Assembly: GCA_015057325.1 (NCBI GenBank)
Contig: SVEQ01000008.1
Coordinates: 3,461 to 67,460, forward strand
DNA length: 64,000 nt
Origin: Lachnospiraceae bacterium
GTDB lineage: Bacteria; Bacillota; Clostridia; Lachnospirales; Lachnospiraceae
Direction: 5' to 3'
In this document: in pieces, positions 1 through 4,758 of the stretch
How positions within the stretch are numbered: position 1 is the stretch's first letter
How the letters are laid out: every line of letters starts with the position of its first letter
The notes under the pieces: generated by a model
Seen by the model: only the letters and a program-made list of their open reading frames with translations
Databases searched by the model: none
What the model was told of the DNA's origin: nothing
Program-made: the position numbers and the translations under genes

Positions 1-60
1 TGCTCCTATAATTCCCCCCGCTCTTGCTCCCGAAATAACATTATCAAATAAATTTGCCAT
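1..60 (-). CDS. Small Gly/Ala-rich hydrophobic protein, second copy, cut by window edge
   Basis: The ATG lies at 60 on the minus strand and the frame runs off the left edge of the window. The 20 visible codons encode the same residues as the N-terminus of the 71-residue protein at 414-629 (MANLFDNVISGARAGG...). The start is two bases beyond the TGA of the 25-codon peptide gene at 62-139, the same arrangement as seen at 629/631, so a peptide-plus-protein module has been duplicated. The function is unknown. The glycine-rich hydrophobic character suggests a membrane-active or bacteriocin-like product, which is inference only. Confidence 0.6.
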   Translation of the reverse strand, partial: MANLFDNVISGARAGGIIGA

Positions 61-61
61 A

Positions 62-139
62 TCAATCACCTTCCTTTCCAGTTTTTGCTGTTATATCTAC
101 CACTACATGTCTCACTATATTTATTAGTCTTTCCGTCAT
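62..139 (-). CDS. 25-residue hydrophobic peptide (family member 5)
   Basis: This ATG-to-TGA reading frame encodes a peptide starting MTERLINIVRHVVVDI. It is too short for ordinary gene finders. An AAGGAG-type ribosome-binding site sits just upstream, around 145-152. It aligns along its length with the peptides at 311-394, 631-714, 799-879 and 967-1047 (MT-x-R-[IL]-I-x-IV-x-[HR]-[AV]-VV). It is followed after one base by the ATG of the partial Gly/Ala-rich gene, so the two are likely translationally coupled. The fold would be a single amphipathic helix. The role is unknown. Confidence 0.55.
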   Translation of the reverse strand: MTERLINIVRHVVVDITAKTGKEGD

Positions 140-230
140 AATGACCACTCCTTTCCAAACTATTCATCAATACTCTCGCCACCCATATTTCAAAATCAAA
201 GCCTTTACCGTTAAACCATTTTGCTATCAT
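66..230 (-). CDS. Doubtful 54-codon small ORF
   Basis: An ATG at 230 has a good ribosome-binding site (ATGGAGGTGATTTAA immediately upstream) and opens a frame beginning MIAKWFNGKGFDFEIW. It runs through the 25-codon peptide gene at 62-139 in another frame. The two cannot both be under ordinary coding constraint over the overlap, so this may be a short peptide gene that has lost its own stop, or only a leader. I list it because the translation start signal is strong. No homologue is recognised. Confidence 0.25.
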   Translation of the reverse strand: MIAKWFNGKGFDFEIWVARVLMNSLERSGHYDGKTNKYSETCSGRYNSKNWKGR

Positions 231-310
231 TTAAATCACCTCCATTTTTTCTCTTAATTTATAGTAGTTCTTATTTTTACAAATTCTTTCCTTCCTAGAC
301 TTATTTTCTT

Positions 311-394
311 CTATTCACCTCCTTTTCCTGCTACTACTGTTACGAGTATATCTACCACTGCATGCCCAACTATACTTATTAGTCTTTCTGTCAT
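311..394 (-). CDS. 27-residue hydrophobic peptide (family member 4)
   Basis: The peptide starts MTERLISIVGHAVVDIL and ends in a Gly/Lys-rich tail, with ATG at 394 and TAG at 311. A strong ribosome-binding site (TAGGAGGTGATTACT) precedes it. It lies 20 bases downstream of the 71-residue Gly/Ala-rich gene on the same strand and is a clear paralogue of the four other short peptides here. Its size and single hydrophobic helix recall phenol-soluble modulins, leaderless bacteriocins and type I toxins, but none of these is a sequence match I can claim. Confidence 0.6.
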   Translation of the reverse strand: MTERLISIVGHAVVDILVTVVAGKGGE

Positions 395-413
395 AGTAAT
401 CACCTCCTATAAA

Positions 414-629
414 TTATAATTTGTTTTCTATGATGGTTTTCACCACCCCGGCTCCTGCTCCAGTTAATGTCCCTATTGCTTCTTTGCTTATAACCAACTC
501 TGTTGCTTCTGCGAAACCTACAGGGCCTGCCACTATCGTTGCGCCGGTAATAAACAATCCATCAATGGCTGCTCCTATAATTCCCCCCGCTCTTGCTCCC
601 GAAATAACATTATCAAATAAATTTGCCAT
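414..629 (-). CDS. 71-residue Gly/Ala-rich hydrophobic protein, bacteriocin-like
   Basis: ATG at 629 is preceded by GGAAGGTGATTGAT and overlaps the termination region of the peptide gene at 631-714. The frame could also open at a GTG nine bases upstream. The protein has alternating hydrophobic and glycine-rich stretches (ARAGGIIGAAIDGLF, GTLTGAGAGVV) and one Lys-rich end. No signal peptide or double-glycine leader with a downstream mature core is obvious. It belongs to a duplicated module, since a second copy starts at position 60. A secreted or membrane-inserting antimicrobial or toxin is a reasonable guess, but I do not recognise the family. Confidence 0.6.
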   Translation of the reverse strand: MANLFDNVISGARAGGIIGAAIDGLFITGATIVAGPVGFAEATELVISKEAIGTLTGAGAGVVKTIIENKL

Positions 630-630
630 A

Positions 631-714
631 TCAATCACCTTCCTTTTCTTTTATTACTGTCACCAGTATTTCTACAACTGCACGTCCAACGATACAAATT
701 ATTCTTCCTGTCAT
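631..714 (-). CDS. 27-residue hydrophobic peptide (family member 3)
   Basis: ATG at 714 follows AAAGGAGGAGGTTATT, an almost ideal Shine-Dalgarno. The peptide starts MTGRIICIVGRAVVEIL. Its TGA at 631-633 is one base from the ATG of the 71-residue protein, so the pair is probably translationally coupled. Compared with members 1 and 2 its tail is changed from AGKEN to KEKEGD. The function is unknown. Confidence 0.65.
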   Translation of the reverse strand: MTGRIICIVGRAVVEILVTVIKEKEGD

Positions 715-798
715 AATAACCTCCTCCTTTTTACCTCTTAATATATAATAGTTCTCATTTTTACAATTTCTTTCCAGTTCTGTGATATTTTTTTCTAA

Positions 799-879
799 TC
801 AATTTTCTTTTCCTGCTATTACTGCCACTAATTTTTCCACAACTGCATGTCCAACGATACAAATTATTCTTCCTGTCAT
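799..879 (-). CDS. 26-residue hydrophobic peptide (family member 2)
   Basis: ATG at 879 follows AAAAAGGAGGAGGTTATT and the stop is at 799. The peptide starts MTGRIICIVGHAVVEKL and ends VIAGKEN. It differs from the copy at 967-1047 only around residues 15-16. The gene with its upstream region repeats with a period of about 165 bases (see the repeat entry). Confidence 0.65.
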   Translation of the reverse strand: MTGRIICIVGHAVVEKLVAVIAGKEN

Positions 880-966
880 AATAACCTCCTCCTTTTTTAT
901 CTCTTAATATATATTAGTTCTCATTTTTACAATTTCTTTCCAGTTCTGTGATATTTTTTTATCTAA

Positions 967-1047
967 TCAATTTTCTTTTCCTGCTATTACTGCCACTAAT
1001 ATTCCTACAACTGCATGTCCAACGATACAAATTATTCTTCCTGTCAT
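967..1047 (-). CDS. 26-residue hydrophobic peptide (family member 1)
   Basis: This is the first member of the array in the direction of transcription. ATG at 1047 follows AGAGGAGGTTATT, and the stop is TGA at 967-969. The peptide starts MTGRIICIVGHAVVGIL. Only one cysteine is present (residue 7), in the hydrophobic core. The preceding ~90 bases contain the same block found upstream of members 2 and 3. Confidence 0.65.
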   Translation of the reverse strand: MTGRIICIVGHAVVGILVAVIAGKEN

Positions 1048-1135
1048 AATAACCTCCTCTTTTTTTATCTCTTAATATATAATAGTTCTCATTTTTACAA
1101 TTTCTTTCCAGTTTGGGTAATATAAATTTTGACAA

Positions 1136-1165
1136 CAAAAAAAACACCGCATAACAGTGTTTTTC
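1136..1165 (-). terminator. Intrinsic terminator after the CRISPR array
   Basis: AAAAACAC and GTGTTTTT flank CGCATAACA and form a hairpin. On the minus strand it is followed by a run of T residues (GTGTTTTTTTTGTTG). It abuts the degenerate last CRISPR repeat, as expected for the end of a leftward array transcript, and separates the array from the peptide genes. It is nearly symmetrical, so it could act in both directions. Confidence 0.55.
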
Positions 1166-1483
1166 TTAATTGGGCTTATTCCATTTCTACGTCAATAAAT
1201 ATCATCACATTAAAAAATATCAGCACGGTGTCAATGCCCTTACTCGGGCTTATTCCATTTCTACGAATACAATATGGTTAGAGCTAAACCTATACCAAGG
1301 TGTCAATGCCCTTACTCGGGCTTATTCCATTTCTACTGTGCGAGAGAAAGAAAAGAGGTAATACAAGATGAAGTGTCAATGCCCTTACTCGGGCTTATTC
1401 CATTTCTACACTGTTATATACATAGAGGGACTAGGTGAAAGAGTAGGTGTCAATGCCCTTACTCGGGCTTATTCCATTTCTAC
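1157..1483 (-). CRISPR. CRISPR array: four perfect 37-bp repeats plus one degenerate, four spacers
   Basis: Perfect repeats lie at 1228-1264, 1300-1336, 1373-1409 and 1447-1483. On the + strand each begins GTGTCAATGCCC and ends ATTCCATTTCTAC. A decayed copy at 1157-1190 keeps only the last 19 bases. Spacers are 37, 35, 36 and 37 bases. Each repeat contains a GCCC/GGGC stem. The decayed copy and the terminator at the left end, and a promoter at the right end, indicate transcription on the minus strand, where the repeat begins GTAGAAATGG. No cas gene is visible in the window, so the type cannot be set. Confidence 0.93.
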
Positions 1484-1611
1484 CCTCGAACCCGCAAAGC
1501 CTTGATTTTCCTAAGCACAATTTAGACACAATACATATAATTGTCTGATAATTCAAAATTCCTGCTTTTTTGAGCTCATTTTTGGGGTTTTTGAAATACT
1601 AACTCTCTGAT
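1484..1611 (-). promoter_or_regulatory. CRISPR leader region
   Basis: This is ~130 bases of AT-rich, gene-free sequence between the promoter at 1612-1640 and the first leader-proximal repeat at 1483. It is placed as the leader because the perfect repeats are at this end and the degenerate repeat is at the other. No other element was seen. Confidence 0.5.
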
Positions 1612-1640
1612 ATTATACTACCCTTCAACAGAAAATGCAA
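1612..1640 (-). promoter_or_regulatory. Leader promoter reading into the CRISPR array
   Basis: On the minus strand TTGCAT (1640-1635) and TATAAT (1617-1612) are separated by exactly 17 bases. Transcription would start near 1605 and run through the leader into the array. The -35 box touches the stop codon of the ORF at 1641. Confidence 0.6.
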
Positions 1641-1898
1641 TCAAACACATCCATTTACAATCTCATCAAGACCATACAGTAACAGCCTCTTATTCTCCTT
1701 TGTTCGTTTCTTTCCACTCTCATCCATCATTAGAGCTTTACCATACCAACGTCCCATAGCGTTGTATCGAATCGGTAATCTGCCATCCATTTGACATTTT
1801 GAAACAAACTCGCGACATATATCTTCAAAAGTAAATGATGCATATTCGTTTAAGTTCGGTTTGACTGCATATTGGTAAACACCTTCCACGTCGCCCAT
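1641..1898 (-). CDS. Unrecognised 85-residue ORF beside the CRISPR leader, probably a truncated gene
   Basis: The frame is open on the minus strand from about 1943 to the stop at 1641-1643, but no start has a convincing ribosome-binding site. ATG at 1898 and TTG at 1904 are the options. The soluble, charged sequence (for example FTFEDICREFVSKCQ and RLPIRYNAMGRWYGKAL) reads like the C-terminal end of a larger protein. I do not recognise the family. It occupies the place where a terminal cas gene usually ends, but it does not look like Cas1, Cas2 or another Cas protein I know. Confidence 0.35.
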   Translation of the reverse strand: MGDVEGVYQYAVKPNLNEYASFTFEDICREFVSKCQMDGRLPIRYNAMGRWYGKALMMDESGKKRTKENKRLLLYGLDEIVNGCV

Positions 1899-1961
1899 TT
1901 CCAACGCAGAGCGATTTTTAAATACAAACGATATATATACTAGTTAAGGAGGTCTATATCT

Positions 1962-2211
1962 ATGAACAACGACACACAAAGAAAACGAAAGAAACGGATA
2001 TGCTTTTTCCGGCTGGTATGCTGATAAGGCAACAAACAGGACAACTTCTGTAGCAAAAGGTTCCCACGGCAACAAGTCATACAAAGCAAAATGGACACCT
2101 AATGCAATTACGGATCCCCAACCGGTATCGAAATCTGATGCTAAGCCGATTACAGAGTCTATCGCACCGGAGGATCTATCATCCGGACGAAGCCTCTTTA
2201 ATTTTCTCTAA
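1962..2211 (+). pseudogene. Remnant of a Listeria-Bacteroides (InlB B) repeat surface protein
   Basis: AAGGAGG at 1946-1952 precedes an ATG at 1962, but that frame stops after about 18 codons. From about 1996 another frame reads GYAFSGWYADKATNRTTSV and continues to a lysine/tryptophan (YKAKW) end of a Listeria-Bacteroides repeat, then a polar tail to TAA at 2209-2211. So a start region is joined out of frame to the last half-repeat and C-terminus of such a protein. The same repeat family builds the giant protein at 53755-61863. It is most likely the debris of a deletion. Confidence 0.65.
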
Positions 2212-2212
2212 T

Positions 2213-2827
2213 TCACTCTATTGTAAGTTCTCCCACTCCCGCCTTGCTTAGTGCAATCGCACCAATTAGGTAGAAGCCTTGAGCGAGCATGTTCACTCCT
2301 TCTGCAATCCAGTTCATGGATGCTGCAGCAAAATCTCTTGAGGACAGATATCCCATTCCAAGCGAGAACACAAACGAAAGTACAAATACGATAATTAGCG
2401 CCGGTTTCTTAAGTTTTACCGCAAGACGACTTAACACGTAGTACATAAGAAAAAGTCCGACAACCGTGCATCCAACGAACAAAAATGTTCCCGAAAACAC
2501 AGGCGGTGCCACAGCATATGCCGCCTTTTGCTTATGAAACATCATCGCCATAAGCCCGATTCCGGCAAGCAAAAATCCAATGGACATTGTCGGGAAGAAC
2601 AGTGTCCTTAACGATTCAAAATCGCACACTCCCGCTGCATATAAAAGCTTATACAATGCCTTCAAAAAACCCGCGCATATGCAGTTAATCGTTCCGGCAG
2701 CAAACAGTGCAAACGCACCCTTGCTCATCATGTGATACAGCTTTCTCTGCAGTATCACAGAGCCTGCCGCAAACATGGCAACGGGTATAAAATCAGCAAG
2801 TGCCATAGATATTGAATACTGATTCAT
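2213..2827 (-). CDS. Polytopic membrane protein of unknown function, 204 residues
   Basis: About six hydrophobic segments are visible (residues roughly 10-28, 36-56, 75-97, 108-133, 140-160, 175-195), with short charged loops and no recognisable catalytic motif. It is the last gene of a leftward group. The gap to the DUF1295 gene is 12 bases, and both follow the SDR gene. The stop is one base from the stop of the repeat-protein remnant on the opposite strand. Association with two lipid- or steroid-type redox enzymes suggests a membrane-linked role, which is inference. Confidence 0.75.
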   Translation of the reverse strand: MNQYSISMALADFIPVAMFAAGSVILQRKLYHMMSKGAFALFAAGTINCICAGFLKALYKLLYAAGVCDFESLRTLFFPTMSIGFLLAGIGLMAMMFHKQKAAYAVAPPVFSGTFLFVGCTVVGLFLMYYVLSRLAVKLKKPALIIVFVLSFVFSLGMGYLSSRDFAAASMNWIAEGVNMLAQGFYLIGAIALSKAGVGELTIE

Positions 2828-2839
2828 ATTATCACCCCA

Positions 2840-3646
2840 TTATCCCTGCTTCTTATTTAAATGATAAAGCGGTATAAGCGGAATGATGATAGGTGTCTTA
2901 TCCGCATACTCATTATACGCTTTGTCATTACCGTAGCGTGCCATCTGGCGTTTCTCAAGACGCATTGCACCGTTGAACATAATAAGCACGATACAAACGT
3001 ATGCGATAATTGCCATGATCCACTGACCTGCTCCTGCATAGGTTGATATTCCCGCAACGAAAACTCCTGTCCAGAATATTATCTCACCAAGGTAGTTAGG
3101 ACATCTTACAATCTTGAAAAGTCCTTTGGTTGCAACCATATTCGGATTTTCCTTTTTCTGTTTTGACTTCTGCATATCAGATAAAGACTCAAGTATAAGA
3201 CCAAGTATTGATATAACGATACCTACAAGCGGCAAAGTTGTATCCTTTGAATCGTTAAAATAACGATAAAACATAGGGCTTACCTGCGCCATATAAAGAA
3301 CAGCAACACTTACCCATATGGAAATGCTTACAAATATAGGAAGCTTCTTACCGTCTCCTGTAACCTCGTTAAGTGTCTTTCTATAAGCAGCATTTTTCAC
3401 TTCTCGAATAACAAGAAAGCCCGAAAGTCTTGCGCCGTATGCTATAAACAAAAGCATCTGTATTGCGGCAAGCCATACAACTCCTTCTGCCCAGCCGTTC
3501 ATCATCGTAAGAATAAATACTGTAATTCCACCACCGGCTATAGCAAAGCCGTATCCTATAGAAAGGAAATACACGTATTTATAAAAACCTACCGCACATA
3601 ATACGGCACACACAATCAATATAATAAGTAAGTAATTCCAACCCAT
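2840..3646 (-). CDS. DUF1295 / steroid 5-alpha-reductase-like membrane protein
   Basis: This 268-residue polytopic protein has its conserved signature in the last third: GLFKIVRCPNYLGEIIFW (about residues 176-193), matching the RHPNYxGE cofactor-site motif of DUF1295 and isoprenylcysteine methyltransferase/5-alpha-reductase-type proteins. RLEKRQMARYG follows, then a short C-terminal tail. About seven membrane segments are predicted by eye. The substrate is unknown. It sits between an SDR (14-base gap) and a small membrane protein, so a three-gene lipid or isoprenoid modification unit is possible. The usual His of the RHPNY motif is Cys here. Confidence 0.8.
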   Translation of the reverse strand: MGWNYLLIILIVCAVLCAVGFYKYVYFLSIGYGFAIAGGGITVFILTMMNGWAEGVVWLAAIQMLLFIAYGARLSGFLVIREVKNAAYRKTLNEVTGDGKKLPIFVSISIWVSVAVLYMAQVSPMFYRYFNDSKDTTLPLVGIVISILGLILESLSDMQKSKQKKENPNMVATKGLFKIVRCPNYLGEIIFWTGVFVAGISTYAGAGQWIMAIIAYVCIVLIMFNGAMRLEKRQMARYGNDKAYNEYADKTPIIIPLIPLYHLNKKQG

Positions 3647-3659
3647 TTTCGATTCTCCT

Positions 3660-4502
3660 TTACTTAAAGTTCTCTTTGATATACTCTTTGAAACTCATGT
3701 CTCCGTACACAGTGCTTCCGACCATCTCCTGCGTAAGAGTCCATTTAGAAAAACGAAGAATCGCTTCCTTGCCGTTACCTTTTAACTTATTAATAAATGC
3801 AAGAACATCAAAAAGCCATGCCGGTGCTCGCTTAATCACAGGCTCCTTACCGGCAGCTTCAAAACACATGTTGGCAATCTCCTCATAAGAATATGTCTCC
3901 TTACCGCCAACCTCATACATCTTGTTCTCGTCCAACATATGCTTAACAATAAACTCACCAAAGTCCTCTGTCGAGATAACATTGGCATGCACAGGCTCTT
4001 TGCCAAGAAGTGTTACCGCACCCTTTTCAATCATCGGCTTAAACACCTTGACGATATCGTAAAAATATCCTGTCGGTCTGTGGATAACATATGTGATGCC
4101 GCTCTTTTTAAGTTCTTCCTCGAAAAGATACTTCGCATGTAACATCGGAACCTTTGGTGCAAGGTCTGCTTTGATAACGGAAATATAAGTGAAGTTCTTA
4201 ACCCCGGCAGCCTTTGCCTCGTTAAGAAGATTAAGATTACCCTGATAGTCAATGTCATAGTTGGTAACCGTAGCCGAGCTCTTGGTAAGACCTACCGTTG
4301 TGATTACCGCATCGGCACCGTCGCACACACCCTTTAATGTGTCCGGATTGGTGACATCAACCTTGATAAATGTGAAATTATCCGTCACTCCTATGTCCCT
4401 CTGCATCATATCAAGAGCAACAACCTCGTGACCTTCCTTATTAAGCGCACGAAATACATCTGCGCCCAGATTACCGTACGCTCCCGCAAGAACAACTTTC
4501 AT
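3660..4502 (-). CDS. Atypical short-chain dehydrogenase (NAD(P)-binding, NmrA-like)
   Basis: The start is the ATG at 4502, preceded by TTAAGGAGGG. A longer frame to 4535 has no such signal. The protein (about 281 residues) begins with a Rossmann strand and the dinucleotide motif AGAYGNLG, and shows VDVTNPDTLKGVCDGADAVI around residues 50-70. Residues 105-125 (FTYISVIKADL) and HAKYLFEEELKKSGI carry the Tyr/Lys-type region of extended/atypical SDRs acting on nucleotide-sugar or quinone-linked substrates. It is first in the leftward group with DUF1295 and the 204-residue protein. The exact substrate is unknown. Confidence 0.8.
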   Translation of the reverse strand: MKVVLAGAYGNLGADVFRALNKEGHEVVALDMMQRDIGVTDNFTFIKVDVTNPDTLKGVCDGADAVITTVGLTKSSATVTNYDIDYQGNLNLLNEAKAAGVKNFTYISVIKADLAPKVPMLHAKYLFEEELKKSGITYVIHRPTGYFYDIVKVFKPMIEKGAVTLLGKEPVHANVISTEDFGEFIVKHMLDENKMYEVGGKETYSYEEIANMCFEAAGKEPVIKRAPAWLFDVLAFINKLKGNGKEAILRFSKWTLTQEMVGSTVYGDMSFKEYIKENFK

Positions 4503-4602
4503 ACTAAAAACCCTCCTTAAACAGTGAACTCTCATTCACTTCTTGCTATCTTTTATTTTCTCACATACTCTATTTAAGTGCAACATTTTTCTCCTATACA
4601 AT

Positions 4603-4632
4603 TTGCCAAATATAACCCCGTTGTGTTATAAT
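4603..4632 (+). promoter_or_regulatory. Promoter for the hybrid histidine kinase gene
   Basis: TTGCCA (4603-4608), an 18-base spacer, then TATAAT (4627-4632). The implied leader is about 120 nt. It contains a small hairpin (ATACC-TTTA-GGTAT, 4682-4695) and repeated ACTTAGTG, but no riboswitch class I can name. Confidence 0.65.
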
Positions 4633-4758
4633 ATGAGCACTTAGTGAATTGGTGCAAAGCGACAATGAACTTAGTGCGAGTAATACCTTTAGGTATAATA
4701 TATGCATATTTTCACTCTGTAACACCAAAACGTATTATGGATGTAAGGATAATGTATT

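Larger units (their letters stand above)
631..1120 (-). repeat. Tandem ~165-bp units, each a leader region plus peptide gene
   Basis: Three consecutive units carry an almost identical upstream block on the minus strand. It contains GAAATTGTAAAAATGAGAAC, then an AT-rich stretch, then AGGAGGTTATT and the ATG. The ATGs are at 1047, 879 and 714, so the period is 168 then 165 bases. TTGTAA and TATATT within each block could be promoter elements, but the spacing (15) is poor. The near identity of non-coding parts indicates recent tandem duplication. Confidence 0.7.

Noticed and set aside
421-741. 106-codon + strand frame opposite the Gly/Ala-rich gene
   Set aside because: It is antisense to the peptide genes, has no ribosome-binding site, and its Pro/Ala-rich composition follows from the complementary strand.
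1170-1361. 63-codon + strand ORF across the CRISPR array
   Set aside because: It translates the repeats (GVNALTRAYSIST twice) and spacers and is not a gene.
4633-4758. Riboswitch (c-di-GMP or other) in the leader of the hybrid kinase
   Set aside because: The GCAAAGCGACAATG region does not match the c-di-GMP-I or -II consensus or another class I know. Only short hairpins are seen.
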